The notes beneath the pieces were generated by a model. The model saw only the letters and a program-made list of their open reading frames with translations, had not been told where the DNA came from and ran no database searches. Positions 11,452 through 22,956 of a stretch of 64,000 nt of DNA are shown piece by piece (the first letter of the stretch is position 1; every line of letters begins with the position of its first letter). This DNA is from Pleurotus djamor (Eukaryota; Basidiomycota; Agaricomycetes; Agaricales; Pleurotaceae). The stretch spans positions 61,745 to 125,744 of the forward strand of contig JAPEVF010000069.1 in the NCBI GenBank assembly GCA_029747585.1. The letters are read 5' to 3'. Made by a program: the position numbers and the translations under genes.

Positions 11452-11836
11452 ATAGTATAAGGCGTTTGGTATTTTGAGCCCGGCACTGGCATGAAAAGAT
11501 ATCGTGAAATTTGCAGTTGGTGAAGGTGGGTTGAAGAGTTGGAGGTAAACGTCACGCATCACGTCTTCTTTGGAGAAGTCACACCGATGTGACAAGAGTC
11601 GGAGGCGCTGGTTCACATCCTCAATTTTCCGCCAAGTTCACGTTCACATCTTCAAAGCGACTTGCGACCCGGAGCAGCCGAAGGCTTCAACACATTCGAC
11701 TCTTTACAGGCTCGAAGTCAGTATTCCGCAAGAGAACGCGCTCATACGCACGCGATATGCTGTCAGTTTGTTCCGTGACCACGAGTGCTCTTGCTCCGTT
11801 GCTTACCGTCTCTCCGCTTACCCTCTAGCTGAATTA
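11452..11836 (+). promoter_or_regulatory. 5' flank of the PPR gene
   Basis: This stretch joins the right end of the inverted-repeat element to the PPR gene. The PPR frame is open upstream to about 11570 but lacks an ATG there, so these 385 bases are taken as 5' leader and promoter. No TATA box is obvious. The element sits about 390 bp from the start codon. Confidence 0.3.
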
Positions 11837-14194
11837 ATGTCCTGTTGTCGTCGGCTACTTTTTCAAGTCCATTTTCTCAACTTGGGACCCCGAAATCTAC
11901 CCTCACGAAATTTCCGTTCAAATGCAATCCTACCCAATGCCTCTTCAACCGCGCAACCATCACCTCCATTGGTTTTGCTCGACCGACCCCCCAAGGGACC
12001 ACCACCACTCCGTGGAAAGAGACACCGTACCGGCGTACCTGCCTCAGAGACTGGGAAAAACGCGTCGTTGGAAGCGAAGGTGGAAAGGGAACCCATCCTG
12101 ACAGGTCTCCAGGTCTACGAGTCGCTTCGGCTTGTCAATCGGCGTCATCTTTCTACTATGGACGTAGATTGGATTGGTCTTTTAGACGAGGCTATTTCCT
12201 CTGATAACGCGACTGCAGTTTCGAATCTCGTAAATGACCTACTCAGCACTTCAGACTCAAGCGACCGTATTGCCACTGTCCATCAATACCTGATCCGCGT
12301 CGGGACTCCTTCACTTCGACCCGAGGAGGTTGTGCTACTGCTGCAGGCCATTGCGACGCCTTCGGCGGTACGCAACATGCCTGTCGTCGCTATAGCTCGT
12401 CTAGCGGAATGGCTGGGGAAACTCCCGGATTCTCACCCACATCATTCGCTTCTCTCAGACATTATCCAATCACTCCTCGTATCTCGACTCAAGTCGGTTA
12501 AGGCACCCTCGGGCGCGCGACTGATAGGCTATCGGCCACCCTCAATTGCTCACGCCGCCTTTTTGCTTGTTCGATCACTATCTTCCATGGAGCACCAGGG
12601 TTCCCAGCGCGCCTTGAAAATCTTTCAGACCCTCGTAGGAAAAGGCTTCATCCCATCGGAGGTGCTCTATTCAGCTGACCGGAACATCAAGGATTTCGAC
12701 TACATTGTCAAAACCGCTCTTGTTCGAGCCTCACTTCACTGGGGGTGGACCAGTCTAGCCGTGAACCTCCTGGAAGAACTCCTTTCATTCGGCTATTCTC
12801 ATCAGTCGCATCTTATCAACCTCGTCGTTGATGGACTGTACATTCTACTTGACAGTCCGACGCGAAGCGATATCACTGCTTTCACGAATGTCATTCGCGT
12901 GCTACACCTCCGTATACCCACCGCAATCGTCCCCGACGGTCTCCTTCGGCAATTCTACGCTGTGGCCCACGAGTACGATATGCCCCATGAAGCGGAGTCG
13001 GTGTATGCCCTCTCTCGTTCGCCTGACATTGCCAAGTCTCGAACGTACCCACCTCCACAAGGNCCTGCTTTACACTGGTTCATGGCATTTCTCACACATG
13101 TCAGTAAACATGAACATCTCTCACGGGAATTGGTGACGCAAGTNGCTGAGGACTACGAGCCGATTCCTCCTGAATTTCGTGCGAAGTTTATCTCGCTGGT
13201 GGCTTCCAGCGGGTTTGCCCGTCCAGCTCGCATCCTGTGGGAGCGTTATTCTATCGGAAAAGATAAAGACGCTGTTTTAGGNAGTTCTGCGTTGATGTTG
13301 CGCATGGTGGATCTATTCTACAATCTTTACAAGCGCGCTGAAGATGATAACAACCATCCGAATCCACGTATGGACGACGCGAGCTCGCTATTAGACGAGG
13401 GGGATACCAGTTATGACCGATCAAGTGCAAGCTACCTTGCTTTCNCGGACCGGTTACTCTCGGCATTTGTGAAGGTCCATGAACCTCTGGCAGAAGCTCA
13501 CCATTTCACCCTAACTTCGCTGGCCAGAGCCTACTTCATTCTTGGACGATTCTCCGAGGGTTTCGAAGCTTTCAAATACCTTTTGGATCGGAAGGAGATC
13601 CCCGACTTATATGACATCAATGTTGCATTGTCTGCTTTGGCAGAAAATAGGCCGCGTGCAGCAGCCAGGATGATTGAAAGGATGTTGGAGAAGGGCCTTC
13701 GTCCTGATGCAGTGTCCTTCGGTACCGTGCTACACCATGCGTTGCTGCATGGAGACAAAGAGCTTGTCTCCAATCTTGTCGACCGTGCCCGTGACTTTAA
13801 CGGTGGGCGAATCACACTCGAGTCTATATCGGCCCTCATTCGTGCCAGCTTGCGCAACGACAACTCGGACCCTATTGAACGAAAAGCCACGCTCAGATAT
13901 ACGTTGAATATTCTCGATGCGTTGAAGCAGGGGGGCTTCTTACTTCAACCGTCTGTCGGCAAGCAATGCGTGCGAGTCTCCCTGGAGGCGGATGAACCGA
14001 TGATGGCGTTCAAGTTCTGGGACTTGCTACTCCGACACAGGGCAGAGTGGGAGGATCAGGAGCAGCGGTTTTTGCGGCGATGGATAGCCAAGGTAACCCG
14101 CAGTCACCGATTCCATGGTCGACTTGGGGAGGCGCAGTGTCGAGTCATCCTCTCGCAGTTGCGTGAGAACAGAATGGTTCGGCGATCGCGGTAG
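11837..14194 (+). CDS. mitochondrial pentatricopeptide-repeat (PPR) protein
   Basis: A single-exon gene of about 785 codons, read from the ATG at 11837. The frame remains open for 89 codons upstream, but that extension begins at TTG. The N-terminus (MSCCRRLLFQVHFLNLGPRN, then Arg-, Ser- and Ala-rich) is a typical mitochondrial targeting peptide. The rest is helical and contains 35-residue PPR-like units, clearest near the C-terminus: TLTSLARAYFILGRFSEGFE, DLYDINVALSALAENR and ARMIERMLEKGLRPDAVSFG. Such proteins bind organellar RNA and act in processing, stability or translation of mitochondrial transcripts. Four N bases (13063, 13144, 13282, 13445) fall inside codons without breaking the frame. 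I cannot name an orthologue. Identification as PPR is good; the target RNA is unknown. Confidence 0.8.
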   Translation: MSCCRRLLFQVHFLNLGPRNLPSRNFRSNAILPNASSTAQPSPPLVLLDRPPKGPPPLRGKRHRTGVPASETGKNASLEAKVEREPILTGLQVYESLRLVNRRHLSTMDVDWIGLLDEAISSDNATAVSNLVNDLLSTSDSSDRIATVHQYLIRVGTPSLRPEEVVLLLQAIATPSAVRNMPVVAIARLAEWLGKLPDSHPHHSLLSDIIQSLLVSRLKSVKAPSGARLIGYRPPSIAHAAFLLVRSLSSMEHQGSQRALKIFQTLVGKGFIPSEVLYSADRNIKDFDYIVKTALVRASLHWGWTSLAVNLLEELLSFGYSHQSHLINLVVDGLYILLDSPTRSDITAFTNVIRVLHLRIPTAIVPDGLLRQFYAVAHEYDMPHEAESVYALSRSPDIAKSRTYPPPQXPALHWFMAFLTHVSKHEHLSRELVTQXAEDYEPIPPEFRAKFISLVASSGFARPARILWERYSIGKDKDAVLXSSALMLRMVDLFYNLYKRAEDDNNHPNPRMDDASSLLDEGDTSYDRSSASYLAFXDRLLSAFVKVHEPLAEAHHFTLTSLARAYFILGRFSEGFEAFKYLLDRKEIPDLYDINVALSALAENRPRAAARMIERMLEKGLRPDAVSFGTVLHHALLHGDKELVSNLVDRARDFNGGRITLESISALIRASLRNDNSDPIERKATLRYTLNILDALKQGGFLLQPSVGKQCVRVSLEADEPMMAFKFWDLLLRHRAEWEDQEQRFLRRWIAKVTRSHRFHGRLGEAQCRVILSQLRENRMVRRSR

Positions 14195-15024
14195 CTTTCG
14201 AGAGTCGGACCTCAAGGTGTGCGGCGTCCACTCTCACCCCCGCTGTCTAGTCCAAGGGTACGCGATGGAAGCACGGTAGTCAGGTGTTGTCAGGTGTTGT
14301 GCTGTGAGTAGGATGTATATCTTCACGTGGATTTAGGATCCTCCGGAATCCGAAAACGCTAAAGCCTCCGCAAAGAAGGGTTCGGGCGAGGACGATGGAC
14401 TGATCTGATCAAGATAGGTTGAGGGTCGACTGGTGGCCAAGTTACTGGAAAGGCTGTGGGGTAAGGCCGGAATTTGGCCGGGTGGGGATTTCATGGGCCA
14501 GGCACTCGTGATCTTGGGTGGCCATGATGAAGTAGGCATAGAGAAAAGAAAAAAGAGAAANTGTTTTGAATTCAGGATCGATATACATCTTGAGGGTGTC
14601 AGAGAGGGTGAAAGCGCCCGAATTGTAAACAACGGTGACACGGGGACAACAAACAACTGGTATTACAAAAACCAAAAAACTTTGCAAGTCCAAAGTCCAA
14701 CGCTCCCCCATCGCCCACCCTCCCGCTCGTCCTCCCACACACAAATGCCTGCAGCCCGTCCCAAGAAAGAGTCGCATTCCGCCACGCCCCCTTCCGACGA
14801 CTGTCTCGGGCTGGGTAACAAGGAACCCCTCTCCGAAAACAGCAAGAGTAAACGAAAGTATGTCCCAGATTGCCCGACCTTTCTCCGACAACGCCTTTCC
14901 TTGCCCATTCTCGTCCCCTCTCTTCCCTTCAACCTCTCCATCACCATCGTCCCCGCATTTCTGCTCCCATATGTTGTCATTTTACTTGCTGCATATCCGA
15001 ACTAGAAACTAATCATCTTCCACC
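14195..15024 (+). promoter_or_regulatory. intergenic region and leader of the Zn2Cys6 gene
   Basis: The region holds the 3' end of the PPR transcript and the upstream part of the transcription-factor gene. It is C/T-rich from about 14700 to 15000 (cctcccgctcgtcctccc and similar), as is common in fungal core promoters that lack a TATA box. An ATG at 14745 opens a frame that could splice to the DNA-binding exon through a 14-nt micro-exon (15033-15046); see the next entry for why the later start is preferred. Confidence 0.35.
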
Positions 15025-17674
15025 ATGAACAGGCGTCAATCACAGAGTACGTTATCCTCCTATGCGCTCAATCTAGCCCTGCCACCTCATCACTAATTTT
15101 GTCGGCTAGGCTGCGATGCTTGCAGAGCTCGTAAAGTGCGATGTGCAAGAGAGAACCCAGACGATCCAAAGCAATCGTGCAAGCATTGTGTCACCCTTGG
15201 AATCCCATGCACTTACGACTATCAACCCAAAAAANCGCGGCCCGCCTAACCTGTAAGCAGCCTGCTCACGGCTATTGTACTTGTACAGCGAGCTTCGACG
15301 CTTACGACGAGTCATAAAGCTATCTGAGACGTCTCCAAGAAGCCGCTGCCGCTGCAGCCAACACCACGCAGCAAGACGGCGGCGACGGCCCGGAGGCATC
15401 AGTTTCACCTATTTCGACCTCTGTGGCCAGTCCTCCACAGAGTATACTATCGCCATCCAATGGCCAACGGAAGAGTCCCCCTGCCTTCCTCGAGCCTTCT
15501 CTGAGCCCTATGGCCTCGCTGCCCCCAGTGGCCATCCCCCCTTCACGCTATCCCATCGCAGCCGACACGACATATCACCCTCATTATTCGTCACCCCCGT
15601 ACAACGGCATGACCCGCGAGCCCTCCGTCACCAGCAATGGCACTATGATGTCTTCCCCCAAGCACGAGGAGCCACAGTGCTTCTCGCCTCCCCCTTCAGA
15701 TTCGTACAGCTCATATCCCTTATTTAATTGGTCGTACAAGCAGCAAATTCCCCCTCCGAACAGCATTCCGCCACTATCTTATTATTATCGTCCACACCGG
15801 CTCGAGGATGTTGCTCCCAGAGACACCATCTCCCTCATAATCGCTCTTTTCTTCGATTTCGTTTACCCCCTTACCCCTTGCGTCCACAAGCCCTCGTTCA
15901 TGGCGGACCTTCACTCACACAGAGAAGAACGTGATCCCCTCTTTTTCGCTTTGGTTATGTCGACGGTGGCTTCCACGCTGGTACAAGTTCCCCGATCATA
16001 CCTACCAATGGATCGGCCAGTGGTGAGAAAACTTGCCCAGGTAAAGTCGTTTTCTCCAATGTCATCCAAAATACTTTGTTAATGGTTTTTGCGGAACAGA
16101 CATGCCACGAGGCTAGTCGACACATCACTGTTGCTTCATACGATCCCCCCACCTCTATGCATGTCGTCATTCGCTATTTGTGAGTCGTCCCACTCGGCCT
16201 CATTTCCTGATTTCTGAACGATGTGATGTCGTAGTGATTGCATCTATCATTTCTGTGAAGGACATGACGCCACTCAGCATGCCGCATTCGGTGAAGCTGC
16301 CCATATTGCTGTCACTCTGCGGATGCATGAAGAAGCTTCTTACGAGGGGCTCGATCCGATTGAATGTGAGGTCCGAAGGAGAACATTTTGGCTACTGTTT
16401 GGAGGCACGTTTCCCCCTTCTCTACCTTCCTTATCTGATGATAACTGACATTCTGTCACCAGCGGATAAATCGATGTCAATTCTTTTGGGTCGCCCGATT
16501 TGTCTACGTGACGAAGATTGTTCAGTACATTTCCCAAAAGAGTTGGATGACGAATAGTAAGTTCCCAACAACAATTGCGTCCGAAGTTTAGCCACGCTAA
16601 CACCGTTCTATTCTCCTTGCCCCACCCTTCAGCATCACCCCCAGCGCATACCTACCTCAACCTCACGGAAAAACGGCTCTTGTCTCCGGTCTCAACTATA
16701 TTTCAAGGATTTTCGCTCTTCTAGGTGAAATCTTAGTCCGGATTCGCGTCGACAAGCGATCCCCACCTCAGGGGCAGTTTGCCACCGCCAGGCTGGAAGA
16801 AGTTCAATCTCTACACCAGAGAATATCTGCTGCACTCAGTCTGGCCCCCGAACCCCTCCGACTGAAGCAGATACAGAAGCCTGCCCATCTTCCTCATGAA
16901 TACGGTGGTGCAGGATTCCGGCAAGCTACTTTTGCCGAAGTCAAGGACTTCTTCGACAACCCCAACGCCTCCCGCGCGAACGCTCTCAACCCCTTCCTAG
17001 TGATGCAAGCCAATTTGTTCGTTACCCAGGTAAGAACTCTTCCCCCAGATTTTACGTTTTTTCTAACCGTTGCGTCCTTAGCAACTTGTCCGATTTGTTA
17101 TTGAACAATATCGCGATGAGCTTGTAATATCGTTACGAGGGGCTGTCGACGAGCAGCAAGTGTCCGAGGATCGGGAAGCCGTTGCTAGCGATCTGCTCAA
17201 CATTCTACACAGGTAATTTCGATTTTTCGGACATATTAGCGCATGATCTAACGTCGGTTGTCATCTAGTATACCGATTCAATCGATAGCCACGAATGGAC
17301 CATCCCTTGTATGCGCATCTACCTGGAATTATTTGGACAGTTCATTAACGGACGATCTTTCAGGTTCACAAGGTTCGATTCGTCGCTTCCACTTTGCTGG
17401 ATGCAGTACGGCGAGCAGAAACGGCGCCGGCGTCGGCTGCTCGCGCGCATGCATATCTATGTACGTTCTCCGCCATCAGCGCCTTATGACAGCGTATCTC
17501 AACGGTTGCCAATTATTAGGGGATTTCCTTAGCATTCTTTCCGAGATTGAGCGCAATTATCTGTGAGTATCACGTTTGTGTCCACTACCATTGCCGTGCA
17601 CTAACATGTTATATCCCAGATTGGATGATGACCGGGATGCCACTTCCAGCGGGGACGGCATGATGCTCGGTTAA
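15025..17674 (+). CDS. Zn(2)Cys(6) fungal-specific transcription factor
   Basis: The DNA-binding domain is at the N-terminus: CDACRARKVRC, 11 residues, then CKHC and six residues to a final Cys (15110-15235), the exact C-x2-C-x6-C-x11-C-x2-C-x6-C binuclear zinc cluster. A Ser/Pro-rich linker follows (15360-15770), then the fungal-specific 'middle homology' domain: ISLIIALFFDFVYPLTPCVH, DCIYHFCEGHDATQHAAFGE, RRRTFWLLFGADKSMSILLG and QFATARLEEVQSLHQRISA. The C-terminus ends GDGMMLG* at 17674. About nine exons with introns of 50-70 bp. I chose ATG 15025 because it sits in a strong context (ccaccATG) and reads MNRRQSQSCDAC without any extra intron. An alternative start at 14745 is in frame through an intron with a 14-nt micro-exon. 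The type resembles regulators of sugar and polysaccharide use, but the regulon cannot be read here. Confidence 0.85.
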
Positions 17675-18189
17675 GTTATTGATTAGGTTTTGACGAAGAC
17701 ATTCACCTTGTTGTATGGTTACTCTGATACTGATTCGTCGATGGACGAGATCTCGACGACGGTTTTTTATTATTAATTGAACCGTGAACCCAAAATTTTC
17801 TTGCATACTTCTACTTATTTATGATACCCCAGTCCCCCCCATCTCAAAGTTTAAATGTAACCATTCCACTGTGTTTTTAGTTATTTCCATAGCTCTTCGA
17901 AGCTTTGCGAGTCAGTAGCATAACGTTTTTACTTTTGTTCCATAGTAGTCCTTGGTGGCTCACACGACCCTGAAAAATACGACACCTCATGTATTTTGGG
18001 AAACGACGCGTCTCACGAGAAGGTTGTTCGCGCCACAGTTCTTCTGAACATTTGTCCTCGTTGGACGTTCTAGTTCTCTGAACCCACATACGTTTACACA
18101 CGGCCTCTTGGTTGCCCCTTCAAGCTTGAATAGCCTTCATATAGGATTCCCAACCTTTTCCATCGAACTCTCGCGCTTTCCACCCGGTT
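17675..18189 (+). promoter_or_regulatory. intergenic region upstream of AOS1
   Basis: About 515 bp between the transcription factor stop and the AOS1 start. Its first 200 bp are T-rich 3' UTR-like sequence (ttttttattattaattga near 17762). No frame with family resemblance, RNA gene or repeat was seen. Confidence 0.3.
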
Positions 18190-19800
18190 ATGTCGACTAC
18201 CCAAGACCTTGGGAACAAGAGCAACCCTTTGCAGATTACAGAGGGTAACATCCCCCGCTTATCGCTCTTGAATATGAACAGTTTCTGACGTGTTTAAACT
18301 TGCCGCGATGGGTAGATGAAGCCGCCGTTTATGATCGGCAAATCCGACTCTGGGGTCTTGAGGCTCAGCAAAGGTGCGCGTCGTACACGGACTTAAGTCT
18401 CTCCATGCCACTACGCCATCTTCATTAACGTCATGAGAAAGCCGCGGACTGATTCGATTCATATCACAGGATGAGGAACGCGACCATCCTTGTGGTGCGC
18501 CTGAGAGGTACTGCCACGGAAACTATCAAGAATATTGTTTTGGCGGGAATAGGGAAGCTTATTATTGTCGATGGCGACACTGTAGCCGAGGAGGACCTGG
18601 GTACAGGGTTCTTCTTCAGAGATGAAGACATAGGCAAGAAAGTCAGTGTGATTTTCATATTCATACTCGCATCTTTGCCACCTCCAAACGCTCATCATTT
18701 TTTTTTGCTTCGCTGGCGGATTTTTGCTGGGGTTACCTCGGCGTGGGTATCCAAAGTAGAAAGTCGATGCTGCCAAGGCCAGAATCGAAAGCCTTAACCC
18801 GCTTGTGACTGTGGAGACAATCCCAACCTTCTCGGCATTAGAACGGGATGTTTTGAACGCTACGCTCGAGGGTGCGGACCTAGTTTGCGTAACGGATTGG
18901 CGACGGGATGACCTGGTAAGTCATTTACGAGGCTCGACCCTATGATACTTTGTCCTTTCTTGTTATGGAAGTCCTTCTACTAATCGTCTTCTCCATAGAT
19001 CCACATAAACGAAGCTTGCCGACAAAGTGGGAAGCCATTATACACCGGCGGAACATATGGGCTTCATGGGTACATATTTTGCGACCTGTTAAACCATGAA
19101 TACATCGCTCCGTAAGTAGACTTGCGAACTTGTGTGCTCTCGTGGTCCGCTGACCTCGGTCTTAATTATGTGGGGGTTCCATGACCTATAGAGACCGGTC
19201 CGCGAGCAAAGATGGACCAAAAAATGTCAGAATGATCACGGCATATGCGCCATTGCATATGGCCCTCCAACACAAATGGAACGGATTATCAAAAAGGCAA
19301 ACGAAGGAGCTAAACCCCGCCGTCGTATTTGGCATTCTTGGTACGCATGCCTCCCGACTTCTTTGGGCATACGGAACTTGAGCTTCGTGATGAACAGCTT
19401 TATGGGAGTTTCAGTCACTCCACGGGGGTAGTCTCCCAAACGGTCTTGATCACGCAGACGAGCTTGAGTCAATAGCCAACAAGCTATTGGTCGATGCTGG
19501 CGTCAACCCACAAGTTGTCGCCGCCGTCCCTCGAGAACTCATTGAGTATGTCATTTCATCGAGGTCCATAGAACCGTCCGTTTTTTAATTAATTATCTCC
19601 GTCAACCCTTTCTTTCCAGAACCCTTTCCACCACGTCAACCGCTGAAATATCTCCCGTGTGTGCTGTGGTTGGGGGTCTACTGGCTCAAGATATCCTCAA
19701 GTCACTTGCTGCCCGCGAACCCCCCATCGCCAATTTCTTTACATTCGAAGGGAGTACAGGTAAAGGAACTGTTTGTCGGCTCAACATGCCTACGCAATAG
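18190..19800 (+). CDS. AOS1: SUMO-activating enzyme E1 subunit 1 (AOS1/SAE1-like)
   Basis: ThiF-fold protein starting at ATG 18190 (MSTTQDLGNKSNP). In order it shows the E1 signature VYDRQIRLWGLEAQQRMRNA, a nucleotide-binding strand VLAGIGKLIIVDGD, the DLGTGFFFRDEDIGK segment, DAAKARIESLNPLVTVE, GADLVCVTDWRRDDLIHINE and GGTYGLHGYIFCDLLNHEYI. The C-terminal part has ALWEFQSLHGG, VVAAVPRELIE and VCAVVGGLLAQDILKSLAAR, the conserved E1 dimer-interface helix, and ends NMPTQ*. AOS1 pairs with UBA2 to adenylate SUMO; it lacks the catalytic cysteine, and none is seen here. The length, about 340 residues over eight exons, fits AOS1. The N-terminal glycine loop reads RLRGTATE instead of the usual GLKGLGAE, a mild divergence. 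The NEDD8 E1 subunit ULA1 is a less likely alternative. Confidence 0.85.
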
Positions 19801-20213
19801 ATTTTGGGCTGTTTCTCGGTCTCTTATCTCGATGAAGGATACCCTCAGCTGCATTGTGATTCATTTTTATGGCTTATTCTCGGTGGCTACGACGCTTGCC
19901 TGAGCACAGACTCGATACAGACTGGGAAGTAAATGAGGATCGTGATCGGCCAGACTTCTAGCGACACGCACTGAGTTTAGTCACGTCCAGAAAATTGGAG
20001 ACCCGCGCCTGTTACCATCCTCGTTGTCTCACCTCTCACTCGTGTGTTTGCCACAACTGTGCAAAGTGCAAGAGACGGGAAGAAACTTTATCAAACGTGA
20101 ACCCAAGTCATGTGATTCACGCGCAGCAACACACGTGACTTGTGGAGCTGTTTTTGGAAACCCTAAGTTTGGAACGCCACCAGAATCTAGCTTCCTGCCT
20201 CGCCGTCGACCTC
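19801..20213 (+). promoter_or_regulatory. intergenic region upstream of KRE6/SKN1
   Basis: About 410 bp with the 3' UTR of AOS1 and the 5' flank of the glucan gene. There is an ACACGTGACT block (E-box core CACGTG) near 20131-20140 and an AAGTCATGTGATTCAC block just before it. No gene-like frame. Confidence 0.35.
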
Positions 20214-22583
20214 ATGGCAAATTCATCACGTCGTGTTCCTCCGCCTCACCCTGGGCCTCAAGATTATGCAGCTGTACCAACAAGTCCAAGATCAACGATG
20301 AACAACTATTACGCAAACTACTCACAGCAACACCAACATCATCAACACCAACAACTTTCTTCACGACCTCCTTCACGAACTCCATCCGCGTCGAGCAGAA
20401 TACAGTCCGGCAGGGGTGCAATAGCTCATGGCGTAGCTAGTGGGCAGATTGGCGGTGGCTACGGACCATACTCGGTGAGCCCTTTGGGACCTAAGACCAG
20501 GCTAGTTGTGAACTAATTCCTTCTAGTATACACCGTCAAGCAACGGGGGAAACGGAGTCTATGCAAACTCCAGGTTTAGCGCACCGCCCTCGGAGTCAAC
20601 CATACACAATGGCGCAGAAAAACAAACCGTACCGACAACGACAACAGTCCCTCAATACTTGTGGGACCGCGATCCAGACATAGACGACGATCTCCACAAC
20701 CCGGACCCTGCTCGAGATGCCCGAGAAAACCGTTCGTTCACCTTGTTCTCGTCAAGAGGGTGGATAAATGCTCTGGCCATTGTCGTCATCGTTATTGGGC
20801 TCATCACTCTGTTCGCCGGATATCCCATTATTTCGTGGTACCAGCGAACAGTGCTTCCGAAAACTGGGTTCAACCTGGGCGGTGTCAATGGGTCTGGCCA
20901 GATACCAGAACTACCGAACTTGCCAACGTTGATTGATAAAGATACTCCCCGATCAGCATACAGTCGCACTGGGCAGGACGGTAGACGGTACAATCTGGTC
21001 TTTAGTGATGAATTTGAAAGAGATGGCCGTACATTTTATCCTGGGGATGATCCATATTGGGAAGCGGTTGATCTTCACTACTGGTGCGTCGAGGGTTTCT
21101 CATCTGGTCGTTAGTATTCTCAGACGCAAATTTAGGCCTACTGGAGATCTTGAATGGTATGATCCTAGCGTGAGTGCCGTCTTCCATTCCGCTCTGTGCC
21201 CCTGTGCTCACTTCCACCAGGCCATAACTACCGAGGATGGCAAACTTGTTATCACGATGCAACAAAAACCTTCGCATGGCCTTAATTTTGAGAGTGGTAA
21301 GTCGGATAAGCATGAATGACCATACAATCAAATTGAATGCGTTCTCAGGGATGCTCCAGTCGTGGAATAAGCTCTGCGTCACCACTGGTTATATCGAAGC
21401 TTCAGTCAGTATGCCTGGGTCACCTAAAGTCCCTGGGCTTTGGCCAGGTGTGTTCGTTCTCGGATAAGCCCAGACGCGGCACTGATTAGAATCCTTTAGC
21501 TGTATGGACGCTAGGCAATCTTGTAAGTCCCTTACTTTGGCATTTTGTCATACATCATCATTCATTCTTGGGTATCAGGGACGAGCTGGCTATGGAGCTA
21601 CTACGGAAGGAACGTGGCCTTATAGTTATGATGCGTGCGACGCGGGCACCTTCCCCAACCAAACTGCTCGAGACGGTACCCCTACTGCTGCTGCAACTGG
21701 TGCACCGGGAGACGGCCCCCTCAGCTTCTTACCTGGTCAACGCCTATCTTCTTGCACCTGCCCGGGCTCTGACCATCCTGGCCCAAGCGTTGACGTCGGT
21801 CGTGCTGCGCCTGAAATCGATATCATCGAAACCCAGATCGACGTCTCCAGGTTCCAAGGCGAAGTGTCGCAAACTTTCCAAGTTGCCCCCTTCGACTACA
21901 AATACGAATTCAACAACGAGGAGCCCGCGTCTGTGATTCATACACCTGATACCACGCATTTCAACACCTACAAAGGTGGAGCATTCCAACAAGCTGTCTC
22001 GGGACTCACGTACATCGATGATCGGTATTACAACGGTACCGACTATGCCCCCTACGGAATTGAGTGGTGGTCAGATCCCAACCACCGTGAGGATGGTTAC
22101 ATTACCTGGTCTTACAACGGGCAGGCATCCTGGACAGCGCACGCTGCCGCTGTTGGTCCTAATCCCACTTCAGAGGTTTCTCAACGACTAATCCCAGAGG
22201 AGCCAATGGTAAGTTCTCATGCCAACGACCATCATTCCTCGTATCTCAACTGGAACAACTTCTAGTACATCATCATGAACTTGGGAATTGCTCCAAATTT
22301 CCAACTTGCAGATTTCAAGAACCTCCAGTTCCCTTCCAAGATGTACGTCGACTATATCAGGGTTTACCAGCGAGACGACGTCAGAGGCGGTGTTACTTGC
22401 GATCCCCGTTCACGCCCCACAGCAGACTACATCAATCGGTATGGTTCTGCTACCAACTCTCAATGCGTACCTGACTGACCATGCCTTGCTAGACACATTA
22501 ATGCTTACATGAATCCAAACTTAACGACCTGGGCACAAGCAGGGAACACCTTTCCCCGTAACCGCCGTTATGATGGCTGTTGA
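20214..22583 (+). CDS. KRE6/SKN1-type beta-1,6-glucan synthesis protein (GH16-like)
   Basis: Type II membrane protein starting at ATG 20214. The cytoplasmic N-terminus is rich in Pro, Gln, His and Ser. One transmembrane helix follows ([20 protein letters not shown], 20766-20826). The lumenal GH16-like SKN1 domain comes next: [52 protein letters not shown], ending the N-terminal half with a tryptophan-glycine-leucine type segment. The catalytic-type motif is [11 protein letters not shown] (E-x-D-x-x-E), with [14 protein letters not shown] and [10 protein letters not shown]. It ends NRRYDGC* at 22583 after about nine exons. In yeast, Kre6 and Skn1 act in the ER and Golgi for beta-1,6-glucan assembly in the cell wall. 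All landmark motifs are intact. KRE6 and SKN1 cannot be told apart in basidiomycetes, so no symbol is given. Confidence 0.9.
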
Positions 22584-22956
22584 TCCCTCTTGAATACCGG
22601 TAATACTATGCAGCATGACACATACACATTTACACACACATTGGACCCAACTACGATCGCCGTGGAGAGCATTGGACACAATTATTTACCCTAGTATGCT
22701 CTGCTCACACTTTAAATGACAAGCAGTCTATCTGTATTTAAGCATTTGTACTCGCTACGTACTTTACGACCTCATCTGGCCTCTGTCCCAGACAATCTCA
22801 GAACACTTTGACGACGAATGCCTCATGGAAGCGTACTATATCGTATGCTCGATTCGGATGAGTGCTTTCACTCGGTCGCCACGTGCTACCGTGAGTTGAT
22901 ACTTACCTCTTAGATGCCATGATTCCAAACATCGCTGAGTCGTTCACTCGTCAACA
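22584..22956 (+). promoter_or_regulatory. intergenic region upstream of the folate synthase
   Basis: About 370 bp. The first part is 3' UTR of the glucan gene. A GCCACGTGCTAC block (E-box CACGTG) lies near 22878-22889, about 70 bp before the folate gene ATG. No coding frame or repeat was seen. Confidence 0.35.

Noticed and set aside
11570..11836. N-terminal extension of the PPR protein
   Set aside because: The frame is open but begins at TTG; the first ATG at 11837 gives a proper mitochondrial targeting sequence.
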